A stretch of 64,000 nt of DNA from the NCBI RefSeq assembly GCF_900103365.1, contig NZ_LT629703.1, positions 5,504,501 to 5,568,500 of the forward strand, read 5' to 3'. Numbering within the stretch: the first letter of the stretch is position 1; each line of letters opens with the position of its first letter. Source of the DNA: Afipia sp. GAS231. GTDB lineage: Bacteria > Pseudomonadota > Alphaproteobacteria > Rhizobiales > Xanthobacteraceae. A program made the translations under genes and the position numbers. Shown here piece by piece: positions 33,083 to 41,146 of this stretch. The notes under the pieces are model-generated. The model saw only the letters and a list, made by a program, of their open reading frames with translations. It was not told the origin of the DNA and made no database searches.

Positions 33083-34300
33083 ATGTCCGACACCGTCAGC
33101 GTCATGCCCGAACATCCCCCGGTCGCGGACTGGGTCAATGATTTCGACCATACCGATCCGCGCTGGACCGAAGATCCGTTTCCGATCTGGGACGAACTGC
33201 GCAACGAATGTCCGGTGGTCCACACCAAGCGCTTCCTCGGCTGCTATCTGCCGACGACCTATCAGGCGGTGAAGGAAATCGCCTACGACACCGAGCATTT
33301 CTCTTCCCGCCGCGTCATCGTGCGCGACGTCCGGCCGCCGATCACCAATACGGCGCCGCCGATCACGTCAGATCCGCCGGAACACAAGCCCGCCAAGCAA
33401 TTGCTGCTGCCGCCCTTTACACCCGATGCGATGAAGAAGCTGGAGCCGCGGGTTCGCGCCATCTGCAACGAACTGATCGACGAGTTCATCGCGGACGGCA
33501 AATGCGACGCCGCGGCGCGCTATACCAAGAACATTCCGGTTCGGGCGATCGCCCACATGCTCGGCATTCCCGAAAAGGACGGCGATCTCTTCATCAAGTG
33601 GATCCACGAAATTCTCGAGCTCGGCATCAAGGACGATGCCGCCCTGATGCGGGCAGTCCATGAAATGACTCATTATTTCGCCGGACATATCGAGGCGCGG
33701 AAGAAGAACCCGACCGACGACCTCATTTCAACAATGATGAACGCCAGGGACAGGGACGGTCAGCCACTGTCGGACATGCATGTGCTGGGCTCGCTGCGGC
33801 TGCTTCTGATCGCCGGGATCGACACCACCTGGAGCGGGATCGGCGCCTCGTTGTGGCATCTGGCGAAGACGCCCGCCGACCGCGACCGCCTGATCGCCGA
33901 GCCCGAACTGATGCCGACTGCGATCGAGGAATTCTTGCGGGCCTATTCGCCGGTGACGATGGCCCGCGAAGTGATCGGGGAAACCACCATCAGCGGTTGC
34001 CCGGTCAAGCCGGGCAATATGGTGCTGCTGTCATTCCCGGCTGCGAACCGCGATCCGGCCATGTTCCCGGACGCCGACAAAGTGGTGATCGACCGCAAGG
34101 AAAACCGCCATGCCGCCTTCGGCCTCGGCATTCACCGCTGCGTCGGCTCCAACCTCGCGCGCATGGAGATGACGGTCGCGATCGAGGAATGGCTGAAGCG
34201 GATTCCGGATTTCAAGCTGGATCCGGCGGGTGAGGTGAAATGGTCGGAAGGCACCGTGCGCGGGCCGCGCCAGCTTCCGGTGCTGTTCAAGGGGAAGTAA
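33083..34300 (+). CDS. Cytochrome P450
   Basis: 405 aa, normal for soluble bacterial P450s. I-helix oxygen-activation motif LLIAGIDTTWSGIG near residue 245, ExxR-helix pattern AIEEFLRAYSPV, and the heme loop FGLGIHRCVGSNLARMEM with the Cys thiolate near residue 350. The upstream TTG at 33053 is open, but the ATG at 33083 follows AAGGA. Substrate unknown; the neighbours (ferredoxin, VOC protein, DOPA-dioxygenase-family protein) suggest oxidation of an aromatic or terpenoid compound. Confidence 0.95.
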   Translation: MSDTVSVMPEHPPVADWVNDFDHTDPRWTEDPFPIWDELRNECPVVHTKRFLGCYLPTTYQAVKEIAYDTEHFSSRRVIVRDVRPPITNTAPPITSDPPEHKPAKQLLLPPFTPDAMKKLEPRVRAICNELIDEFIADGKCDAAARYTKNIPVRAIAHMLGIPEKDGDLFIKWIHEILELGIKDDAALMRAVHEMTHYFAGHIEARKKNPTDDLISTMMNARDRDGQPLSDMHVLGSLRLLLIAGIDTTWSGIGASLWHLAKTPADRDRLIAEPELMPTAIEEFLRAYSPVTMAREVIGETTISGCPVKPGNMVLLSFPAANRDPAMFPDADKVVIDRKENRHAAFGLGIHRCVGSNLARMEMTVAIEEWLKRIPDFKLDPAGEVKWSEGTVRGPRQLPVLFKGK

Positions 34301-34307
34301 GCGCGAC

Positions 34308-34841
34308 ATGAGCCGTATTTTCGGTGGGGTTGCCCAGAACGGCTATGTGGTCCGCGACATCCGCGCCGCCATGGATCACTGGATCAACGTGATGGGGGTC
34401 GGGCCCTGGTACTACATGGATCGGGTCAAGACCGACTATTTCCGTCACCGCGGAAAAGACTCCGACGTCGAGATGAGCATCGCGCTTGCCAATTCCGGCG
34501 ATCTGCAGATCGAGTTGATCCAGCAACGCAACGATGCGCCGTCGATGTACAAGGAGTTTCTCGACGCCGGCCGGGAAGGGCTGCAGCACATGTCGTATTG
34601 GTCGAGGGATTACCAGTCGCTCTACGACCGTGCGCTCTCGCTCGGTTACAAGGTCGGGCACGAAGGCCAGATCGGTGGCGAGCAGGGCCGCTTCGCCTAT
34701 TTCGATACGCAATTCCATCCGGGCACCGTGATCGAAATATCCGACATCAGCGGCACCAAGGGCGCGTTCTTCGAGCGGATCAGGCAGGCCGCCATCGGTT
34801 GGGACGGCTCCAGGGCGATTCGCGAAGTCGGCGGGCGCTGA
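34308..34841 (+). CDS. VOC (glyoxalase/dioxygenase-fold) family protein
   Basis: 177 aa with two beta-alpha-beta-beta-beta modules: GVAQNGYVVRDIRAAMDHWINVMGVGPWYYM opens the first, and LQHMSYWSRDYQSLYDRALSLGYKVGHEG opens the second, with FAYFDTQFHPGTVIEISDI at the end. Candidate metal ligands are present (His in QHMSYW, Glu in VIEIS). Such proteins include methylmalonyl-CoA epimerase relatives and hydrolases. Seven bp after the P450, so co-transcribed. Exact reaction unknown. Confidence 0.85.
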   Translation: MSRIFGGVAQNGYVVRDIRAAMDHWINVMGVGPWYYMDRVKTDYFRHRGKDSDVEMSIALANSGDLQIELIQQRNDAPSMYKEFLDAGREGLQHMSYWSRDYQSLYDRALSLGYKVGHEGQIGGEQGRFAYFDTQFHPGTVIEISDISGTKGAFFERIRQAAIGWDGSRAIREVGGR

Positions 34842-34924
34842 CGGGCGCGTGGATTGACCACGCCTCAGGTTGCAGCGATCATCGCGGCCGGCATTCGAAG
34901 CGGCGATGGCGTGGAGCGGATGAC

Positions 34925-35347
34925 ATGACCGGTGCAGCGGAAACGGGTCCGCGATCGACGGGTGAGATCGCGAGCTACCACGCCCATATCTATTACGATC
35001 CGGCGACGACGCGGGCCGAGGCCGAGCAATTGCGCAGCTGGATCGGCGAACGCTTTTCGGTCACGCTGGGGCGCTGGCACGACGTCAAGGTCGGGCCCCA
35101 CGACCAGGCGATGTATCAGGTGGCGTTCGCCAGGGAGATCTTTCCCGAATTCGTCCCCTGGCTGATGCTCAACCATGGCAGGCTGAGCGTCCTGGTGCAT
35201 CCGAACACCACCAACCCGCGGCGGGACCATCTGGCCGATCCGATCTGGATCGGCGAGGCGCTGGCCGTGCACGCGGAAAAGCTGCCGGAACAGGCCGAAA
35301 TGGAGCCGGCGCCCGCTCCCAATACGAATCCGGGCCTCCAGCCCTGA
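34925..35347 (+). CDS. DOPA 4,5-dioxygenase family protein
   Basis: 140 aa. SYHAHIYYDPATTRAEAEQL at the start, GRWHDVKVGPHDQAMYQVAF in the middle and LMLNHGRLSVLVHPNTTNPRRDHLADPIWIG toward the end, which is the three-histidine pattern of the small DOPA-dioxygenase-like ring-cleavage family. The frame is open upstream inside the VOC gene; the ATG at 34925 is used. Last gene of the ferredoxin-P450 unit. Many bacterial members have no proven substrate. Confidence 0.85.
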   Translation: MTGAAETGPRSTGEIASYHAHIYYDPATTRAEAEQLRSWIGERFSVTLGRWHDVKVGPHDQAMYQVAFAREIFPEFVPWLMLNHGRLSVLVHPNTTNPRRDHLADPIWIGEALAVHAEKLPEQAEMEPAPAPNTNPGLQP

Positions 35348-35368
35348 ATTGTGGCAGCTATTTCACGC

Positions 35369-35392
35369 CGTTGGCCGTTGGCCGTTGGCCGT
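35369..35392. repeat. Short tandem repeat of CGTTGGC
   Basis: Three exact head-to-tail copies of the 7-base unit plus a partial fourth, in the 202-bp gap between the dioxygenase-like gene and the DUF2778 gene. Noncoding; possible slippage site. Confidence 0.7.
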
Positions 35393-35549
35393 GGGACGGT
35401 CGGCCGGTTTACCATGACGTGGCCCGGGGGGGTGGTGGCGGTCACCGCCTGTCTCGATTATGCCTTGTTTTGGTTTGCATTATATTGGCAATTATTCGGT
35501 GAATCCCTTACGAATCAGGGGTGATTTCGGAGCGCCGAGCCGGGGACGG

Positions 35550-36563
35550 ATGGATAGCTTCACGACGAGAAATGCCAGGCTTGCGTCGAGCCGCGGTGCC
35601 CCATTGTTCGCCAAGGCGGCGTTCGCCTTCGCTGCGATCGCAATGGCATCAGTGCTGGCTGCCTCGATCACCGATTTCGATCTCGCCCGCTGGATCCACA
35701 AGCCGGCATCCGCCAATGTCGCCGGCGCGAACTCGTCCGTCGCCGGTCTGACCTCGTTCGACGACCGGTTCGGTTCGGGCCCGACCCGCAGCGCGTCCGT
35801 GATCAGCTATCCCTCGCGCCCCGTCGCCCGTTCGCCGCGCGCCGATTTCGACGCCGAGTTCAATCACATCGAAAGCCTGCTGATCGGCAAGTTGCGCGAC
35901 AGCAGCGGCCCGGCCACTCCGCCCGCGTCCACGGCGGAGATTGCGGCAGTGCCGATGCCGCGGTCGCGGCCGGTCGAAGCCAATCTTCAGGCGAGAAACG
36001 ATCCACCGCCGCCGGCGCCGTCGGATAGCCGTACCGCATTCCAGAAACTGGCCGACCTGATGCCGATGCGTTTCACCCTGGCCTCGCTGACGCCCGGCGA
36101 CGGATTGTTTGCCGAGAAGCCTGATCTTGGCGCACTGGGCTACGACAACCTTACCGCCGTCTACGACATTTCGGCACGCGCGGTGTACCTGCCGAACGGC
36201 GCGAGGCTTGAGGCGCATTCCGGCCTCGGCAGCCTGATGGACGATCCCTCGCACGTGAACCAACGCATGGTCGGAGCGACGCCGCCGGCCGTCTACGACC
36301 TGAAGCCGCGAGAAAAGCTGTTCCATGGCGTTGCAGCGCTGCGCATGACGCCGGTCGGCGATAGCGACGCGCTCGGCCGGTCGGGCCTGCTGGTCCACAG
36401 CTACATGCTCGGCCCCAACGGCGATTCCAACGGCTGCGTCTCGATCAGGGAATACGACAGGTTCCTGAAGGCGTACAACAACGGCGAGGTCACGCGTCTC
36501 GTCGTGGTGCCGAACCTTCGCGAGGGCCTCACCGCGTCGCGGCGCTCGACCTCTCCGTCATGA
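35550..36563 (+). CDS. DUF2778 (Tlde1-type L,D-transpeptidase-like) membrane-anchored protein
   Basis: 337 aa. A single N-terminal membrane segment (residues about 20-36), then a long Pro/Ser/Ala-rich linker (about 40-185), then a C-terminal DUF2778 domain with YDISARAVYLPNGARLEAHSGLGSLMDDP, the conserved His in LLVHSYMLGPNG and the catalytic Cys in SNGCVSI. DUF2778 includes Tlde1, a type VI secretion effector acting on peptidoglycan, but this anchored form without T6SS neighbours is more likely a periplasmic cell-wall enzyme. The ATG at 35550, after CGGGGACGG, is preferred to the upstream start at 35460. Confidence 0.8.
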   Translation: MDSFTTRNARLASSRGAPLFAKAAFAFAAIAMASVLAASITDFDLARWIHKPASANVAGANSSVAGLTSFDDRFGSGPTRSASVISYPSRPVARSPRADFDAEFNHIESLLIGKLRDSSGPATPPASTAEIAAVPMPRSRPVEANLQARNDPPPPAPSDSRTAFQKLADLMPMRFTLASLTPGDGLFAEKPDLGALGYDNLTAVYDISARAVYLPNGARLEAHSGLGSLMDDPSHVNQRMVGATPPAVYDLKPREKLFHGVAALRMTPVGDSDALGRSGLLVHSYMLGPNGDSNGCVSIREYDRFLKAYNNGEVTRLVVVPNLREGLTASRRSTSPS

Positions 36564-36829
36564 CCGTTATCGCGGACGGAGCTTCCGATTCCGACACGCC
36601 ACTACGGGCAATTTTCAAGATCAGTCTGAACGGGCAGACGGTGTCGATCGGGACCGTCGGTCAGGCCTATCGCTTCATCACCAATCTCAGCAGCATCGAG
36701 TGGATCGAATTCCGCGCGCTGCACGCCGATGCGGTCGGCGCCCTGCAGCGCGCTGCCGGGAATGCGATGTTGACGGTGCAGGCGACCAACGCGCTCCGCG
36801 CGCTGTTCGTCCGCGCCAAGCTGCTTTGA
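36560..36829 (+). CDS. Small hypothetical protein overlapping the DUF2778 gene
   Basis: 89 aa, soluble, no signal. IFKISLNGQTVSIGTVGQAYRFITNLSSIEWIEFRALHADAVGALQRAAGNAML is the core. It starts within ATGA of the DUF2778 stop, so translation is coupled. I do not know a named family. The coupling suggests a functional link with the cell-wall enzyme, although lack of an export signal argues against a classical periplasmic immunity protein. Confidence 0.7.
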   Translation: MTVIADGASDSDTPLRAIFKISLNGQTVSIGTVGQAYRFITNLSSIEWIEFRALHADAVGALQRAAGNAMLTVQATNALRALFVRAKLL

Positions 36830-36830
36830 C

Positions 36831-36910
36831 ATAGCGTTTTCGAGCGAAGCATGCCCTCGGACTTGATCCGGGGGTGGGTACCGGTTCGCGTGAAGAAAAC
36901 GCGTCAAAAA
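36831..36910. repeat. Intergenic palindromic repeat (GCGTTTTC ... GAAAACGC)
   Basis: Perfect 8-base inverted arms at 36834-36841 and 36895-36902 enclosing a conserved-looking core (GAGCGAAGC, TACCGGTTCGCGTGAAG). From memory this resembles a dispersed noncoding element frequent in Bradyrhizobium and Rhodopseudomonas genomes. It lies between convergent genes and could also act as a transcription stop. Confidence 0.6.
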
Positions 36911-36921
36911 ATGCCGCCGGT

Positions 36922-37962
36922 CTAGCTGATCTCCTTACGCACCGTCGCCGCCGCATCGCACATCGCCTTCAGCTTTCCGAATGCAACATGGCGGGCCATG
37001 TACTTCATGCCGCAATCGGGCGCGACGACAAGGCGATCGGCTGCGACATGCTTGAGACCATTGCGGATACGATCAGCCACGACCTCCGCCGTCTCGATCT
37101 CGGGATTGCCGAGGTCGAGCACGCCGAGCATGATCTTCTTCGACGACAGGTCCTTCAGCACGCCAAGATCGAGTTTTGGTTGCGCCGCCTCGATCGAAAT
37201 TTGCTCGGCGCTGGTGTCGGCGAGTTCGGCCAGAAATGAGTAGCCGGCCGGCTTGGTGGAGCCCGGCACAACAGCGGCATAGCCGAAGCACAGATGCACC
37301 ACCGTCGGCACCGTGATTCCTTGTAAGGCGCGGTTGATCGCCTTGACCGCATAGCGCCGTGCCAGATCCGGATTGTTGCGCACCCAGGGCTCGTCGAGCT
37401 GGATCACGTCGGCGCCGGCCTTTTGCAGGTCGAGCGCCTCGGCGTTGACGGCCGCGGCGAACGCCATCGCCAGTTCCTCGTCATCTTTGTAGAACTCGTT
37501 CTTGGCCTGCTGGCTCATCGTGAACGGGCCGGGCAGGGTGATCTTGGCGGCACGGTCGGTATTCCTGCGCAGGAACTCCATGTCGGTCAGCTCGACCGGA
37601 CGGCCGCGCTTCACCGGGCCGATCACGCGCGGTACCGGCGTTTGCGTGCCGTTGCGCGCGGTGATGAGGGCGGGATTGTCGGCATCAATGCCGTCAAGCG
37701 CGGTGGCAAAACGGTTGGAATAGCTTTCGCGGCGGATTTCGCCATCGGTGACCACATCGATGCCGGCGCGCTCCATGTCTCTGATAGCAACGACGGTGGC
37801 GTCGTCCTGGGCTTCCTCCAGATGTTCGGCCGGCAGCCGCCACATCGCATGCATGCGCGTGCGCGGCACCACCTTGGACAGCATGGCGCGGTCGACCAGC
37901 CATTCCGGTTGCGGATAGCTGCCGACCACCGTGGTCGGCAACAGGTGCTTTGGCAGGTTCAT
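36922..37962 (-). CDS. MetE-like (cobalamin-independent methionine synthase C-terminal family) protein
   Basis: 346 aa, equal to the catalytic half of MetE only. Zinc-ligand pattern is intact: His and Cys in VVHLCFG, Glu in ISIEAAQPKLD, and Cys in VAPDCGMKYMARH. N-terminus TTVVGSYPQPEWLVDR is typical of the short stand-alone group, which includes alkyl/thiol transferases of unknown or non-methionine substrates. ATG at 37962 follows AAGGAGA. Last gene of the leftward NitT/TauT operon. The context argues against methionine synthesis and for processing of an imported methylated or thioether compound. Confidence 0.85.
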   Translation of the reverse strand: MNLPKHLLPTTVVGSYPQPEWLVDRAMLSKVVPRTRMHAMWRLPAEHLEEAQDDATVVAIRDMERAGIDVVTDGEIRRESYSNRFATALDGIDADNPALITARNGTQTPVPRVIGPVKRGRPVELTDMEFLRRNTDRAAKITLPGPFTMSQQAKNEFYKDDEELAMAFAAAVNAEALDLQKAGADVIQLDEPWVRNNPDLARRYAVKAINRALQGITVPTVVHLCFGYAAVVPGSTKPAGYSFLAELADTSAEQISIEAAQPKLDLGVLKDLSSKKIMLGVLDLGNPEIETAEVVADRIRNGLKHVAADRLVVAPDCGMKYMARHVAFGKLKAMCDAAATVRKEIS

Positions 37963-37996
37963 GATCGTCTCCTTGCTCTTCTTGTTTCTTGTTGGT

Positions 37997-38866
37997 TCAG
38001 GCCGCCCGCGTCGCCTTCGCCGCAATCTCGTCGTTGACGGGATTGCGCAGCACGCCGATGCCGGAAACCTCGACCTCGACGACGTCGCCTTCCTTCATCC
38101 AGAGCGGCGGCGTGCGATAGGCGCCGACGCCGCCGGTGGTCCCGGTGACGATGACGTCGCCGGGGACGAGTTCGGTGAAGGTCGAGCAATAGGCGATCAA
38201 CGCCGGCACGTCGAACACGAGGTCCGAAATCGGTGCGGCCTGCACCTCGACGCCGTTGAGGCGGGTTGCGATGGTCTGCTTGGAGATGTCGGGGATTTCG
38301 TCCGTCGTCACCATCCACGGCCCGAAGCCGCCGGTGCCGACGAAATTCTTGCCGGGCGCGAATTGCGAGGTGTGGCGCTGCCAGTCGCGGATGCTGCCGT
38401 CGTTGTAGCAGGCGTAGCCTGCGACATGGGACAGCGCGGCCTCGCGTGAAATGCGGCGGCCGGCCTTGCCGATGATGACCGCCATTTCGCCTTCATAATC
38501 GAAGCGTTCGGATTCCGGCGGCCGGATCATCGGCTGGCCGCCGCCGACCTGGCTGTTGGCGAAACGGGTGAAGATCATCGGGTGCGGCGGGGTGGGATGG
38601 CCGCTTTCGGCCAGATGCGTCGCGTAGTTGACGCCGATGCAAAAAATCTTGTCCGGGTCGGGCACGGTCGGCAGCAGCTCGATTTCGGCCAGCGTGTAGT
38701 CCGCGCGTTCACCTTTCAGCGCGTTCAATTCGCCAAGCGATCCATTCGCGAGCAGCGCCTTCAGCGTCGGATAGGCCTTCAGCCGCTTGCCGGCGTCGAT
38801 GATCCCTGCGTCGGTGACGAGGCCCCAGGTTGCGATGGTACCCGCTTTGAAACTTGCGATCTTCAT
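37997..38866 (-). CDS. Fumarylacetoacetate hydrolase (FAH) family protein
   Basis: 289 aa. IFCIGVNYATHLAESG, then FTRFANSQVGGGQPMIRPPESERFDYEGEMAVIIGK gives the Glu-x-Glu/Asp metal site, HVAGYACYNDGSIRDWQ, and the C-terminal VPGDVIVTGTTGGVGAYR with PPLWMKEGDVVEVEVSGIGVLRNPV. Family reactions are hydrolysis or decarboxylation of 1,3-diketo or 2-oxo acids. The frame is open upstream to 39136 but the ATG at 38866 overlaps the deacetylase stop by ATGA. Confidence 0.9.
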   Translation of the reverse strand: MKIASFKAGTIATWGLVTDAGIIDAGKRLKAYPTLKALLANGSLGELNALKGERADYTLAEIELLPTVPDPDKIFCIGVNYATHLAESGHPTPPHPMIFTRFANSQVGGGQPMIRPPESERFDYEGEMAVIIGKAGRRISREAALSHVAGYACYNDGSIRDWQRHTSQFAPGKNFVGTGGFGPWMVTTDEIPDISKQTIATRLNGVEVQAAPISDLVFDVPALIAYCSTFTELVPGDVIVTGTTGGVGAYRTPPLWMKEGDVVEVEVSGIGVLRNPVNDEIAAKATRAA

Positions 38867-39528
38867 GGTGTGACACTCTCTTCGATGTTGGACACATAGG
38901 CGTGGATGGGGAGCACGATCTCGCCCGAACGGATCGGGACGCAACCGGGCGGAAAATCCTGGTGGAAGCGCGCGCCGGCCTCCGCGGCGCGGTCGAGAAA
39001 ACGTTCGAGATGGTTCATCGCGCCACCAGGTAAATCGTGCAGCACCATCAGGCTCCACGGCTGTGACCGGCATTGTTCCAGCGCGCGGTCTACCCAGCCA
39101 TCGGGATCGTTCCAGTCGCGCGGAATCGCGTTCCACAGCACGCAGCTATGCTTGTGGTCGGTGAGGTAATCGACGACGGACGGCTTCAGCAGCCGGTCGT
39201 CGAGATTGCCGCCGCCGCCGAACGGACGGAACCAGCGCTTGGGATGTGCGAGGTCGCCGATGGCGGCTTGGGTCCGGCCAATCTCGTTCTGGGCCGTGGC
39301 GGCATCGCGCTGCTGCCCGAGCGGCACGGTGTGGGTAAAGGTGTGATTGCCGATCCAGTGGCCTTCGCTATGGGCGCGCACGGCGAGCTGTCTACGCACG
39401 GGATCGCCGAGCTTTTCGCCGATCACGAAGAACGTGGTCTTGATGCCGCGCTCATGCAGGATGTCGAGCACGCGCGGCGTGACGCCGGGCTCGGGGCCAT
39501 TGTCGAATGTCAGCGTCAGGTCGAACAC
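38863..39528 (-). CDS. Polysaccharide deacetylase (NodB-homology) family protein
   Basis: 221 aa. Motif 1 reads TFDNGP instead of TFDDGP, so the metal-binding second Asp is Asn; motif 2 NHTFTH keeps both His ligands. Later RWFRPFGGGGN and SLMVLHDLPGGAM complete the barrel. No signal peptide, hence cytoplasmic. In this operon, between an importer and an FAH enzyme, it is more likely a C-N or C-O hydrolase of a small molecule than a cell-wall deacetylase. Confidence 0.82.
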   Translation of the reverse strand: MFDLTLTFDNGPEPGVTPRVLDILHERGIKTTFFVIGEKLGDPVRRQLAVRAHSEGHWIGNHTFTHTVPLGQQRDAATAQNEIGRTQAAIGDLAHPKRWFRPFGGGGNLDDRLLKPSVVDYLTDHKHSCVLWNAIPRDWNDPDGWVDRALEQCRSQPWSLMVLHDLPGGAMNHLERFLDRAAEAGARFHQDFPPGCVPIRSGEIVLPIHAYVSNIEESVTP

Positions 39529-39540
39529 ACCATTACTCCG

Positions 39541-40341
39541 TCAGGTCGCTGGCTGCAGGGTGCCGGCAGTGAGTTCGTCGGCGGCGCGCTGACCGGCGCG
39601 CGATCCGGTCTGCCAGATCGCGGCCTTGCGCTCGATCCATTTGATGCCGGCGTTGAAGGCGATCGCCATCGCCAGCACCAGCAGCACCCCGGCGAAGACA
39701 TGCGGGCTGTCGAGAATGGTGCGGTAGCGCGAGATCAGGTAACCGATGCCGGCGGACGAAATCAGCATCTCGGACACGACGACGCCGACGATCACCAGCG
39801 CGCCGCCAACCCGCAGTCCCGACAGCACGGTCGGGATCGCGGCCGGAATGATCACCCGCACCAGCCGCTGGCTCAGCGTCGCGCCCATGCTGCGCGCGGC
39901 GAGCAGCAACTGCGGATCGATGGTCTGGATCCCGGCCGCGGTGGCGAGCATCGTCGGCAGGAAGCCATAGATCGACGCGAACGCGATCTTGGATTCCGAG
40001 CCGATGCCGAGCCACACTGTGAATACCGGATAAAGGATGACGAGCGGCACTGCGTAAAGACTGGATACCATCGGCATGATCAGGATGCGCGGCCGCGGCA
40101 GGCTACCGACGACGGCCCCGAGCAGGATGCCGCCGCCGCAAGCGAACGCCATCGATATCGCGACCTCATAGAGCGTCACCGCCAGCGCGTGGCCGTATTC
40201 CGCGGCCTCGCTCCAGCCGGCTGCCAGCGTCGAGGACAGCGAGGGCAGAAACAGTTCGGGAATGAGGCCGGCGCGCGGCAGGATTTCCCACAGCGCAATC
40301 AGGCCGATCACGATCAGTCTGCGAAGGGTTGTCGCGGTCAT
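39541..40341 (-). CDS. ABC transporter permease, NitT/TauT (SsuC) family, second copy
   Basis: 266 aa with about six membrane segments. Opening LIVIGLIALWEILPRAGLIPELFLPSLSSTLAAG and the docking loop LLLAARSMGATLSQRLVRVIIPAAIPTVLSGLRVG are the family pattern. A second permease of the same type lies upstream at 41125, so the importer probably works as a heterodimer with one ATPase. Confidence 0.92.
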   Translation of the reverse strand: MTATTLRRLIVIGLIALWEILPRAGLIPELFLPSLSSTLAAGWSEAAEYGHALAVTLYEVAISMAFACGGGILLGAVVGSLPRPRILIMPMVSSLYAVPLVILYPVFTVWLGIGSESKIAFASIYGFLPTMLATAAGIQTIDPQLLLAARSMGATLSQRLVRVIIPAAIPTVLSGLRVGGALVIVGVVVSEMLISSAGIGYLISRYRTILDSPHVFAGVLLVLAMAIAFNAGIKWIERKAAIWQTGSRAGQRAADELTAGTLQPAT

Positions 40342-40348
40342 CCGAGCC

Positions 40349-41146
40349 TCATGCCGATTTTCGAATGTGCTGCCAGATGCGGTCGCGCATCCGGCCGAAG
40401 GCGTCGCCGCTCAGCATCTCATAGGTGCGCGGGCGCGGCAGCGAGACCTGCAGATGGTCGACGATGCGGCCGGGCCGCGGCGACATCACGATCACTTCGT
40501 CGGCGAGATAAACCGCCTCGGTCAGGCTGTGGGTGACGAACACCACGGTCTTGCCGGTGGCGGCCCAGATCCGCAACAGTTCGTCGCCCATGGTCATGCG
40601 GGTCTGCTCGTCGAGGGCGGCGAACGGCTCGTCCATCAGCAGCACCGGCGGGTCCTGCACCAGGCCGCGCGCGATCGAGACGCGCTGCTTCATGCCGCCG
40701 GACAGTTCGTGCGGATGACGGCTGCCGAAGCCGTCAAGGCCGACGAGCTTGAGCGCATCCTGCGCCTTGGCGCGGCGCTCATCCTTGGCAACGCGGCGCA
40801 GCGCCAGCGGAAATTCGACATTCTCCTCCGCCGTCAGCCACGGAAACAGGCTGGCCTCCTGGAACACCACACCGACACGATTTGGATCCGGCTCCGGGAT
40901 CGGCGCGCCACTGATGGTGATGGTGCCCGAGGTCTGCTGGCGCAGGCCGGCCATCATCATCAAAAGCGTCGACTTGCCGCAGCCACTCGGGCCCACCAGC
41001 ACGACGAAGCGGCCGGGTTTGACGTCGAGCGAAACCTCTTCGAGGGCGGTGACGTCCTGCGTCGGGGTCCTGAAGATCTGGCCGACATTGCGGACCTCGA
41101 TCGCGCCGGCCGGCTTCAGCGGGGTTATGTTCGCCAATGGCTGCAT
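40349..41146 (-). CDS. ABC transporter ATPase, NitT/TauT (SsuB) family
   Basis: 265 aa. Walker A GPSGCGKST, Q-loop VFQEASLFPWLTAEENV, signature LSGGMKQRVSIARGL, Walker B LLMDEPFAALDEQTR, switch His VFVTHSLTEAVYLAD. The ATG at 41146 follows GGGTGG; an ATG five codons upstream lacks a ribosome site. Overlaps the end of the upstream permease by 22 bp, so is translationally coupled to it. Confidence 0.92.
   Translation of the reverse strand: MQPLANITPLKPAGAIEVRNVGQIFRTPTQDVTALEEVSLDVKPGRFVVLVGPSGCGKSTLLMMMAGLRQQTSGTITISGAPIPEPDPNRVGVVFQEASLFPWLTAEENVEFPLALRRVAKDERRAKAQDALKLVGLDGFGSRHPHELSGGMKQRVSIARGLVQDPPVLLMDEPFAALDEQTRMTMGDELLRIWAATGKTVVFVTHSLTEAVYLADEVIVMSPRPGRIVDHLQVSLPRPRTYEMLSGDAFGRMRDRIWQHIRKSA

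Noticed and set aside
35369..35392. Possible CRISPR-like repeat
   Set aside because: Only three contiguous 7-base units without spacers; a simple tandem repeat, not an array. No cas genes in the window.
35550..36563. Type VI secretion effector of the Tlde1 kind
   Set aside because: The protein has an N-terminal membrane anchor and no T6SS, VgrG, PAAR or adaptor genes are nearby, so a secreted toxin role is not supported.
39073..40536. Open frame of 487 codons on the plus strand
   Set aside because: Antisense to the deacetylase, permease and ATPase genes; composition typical of a shadow frame.
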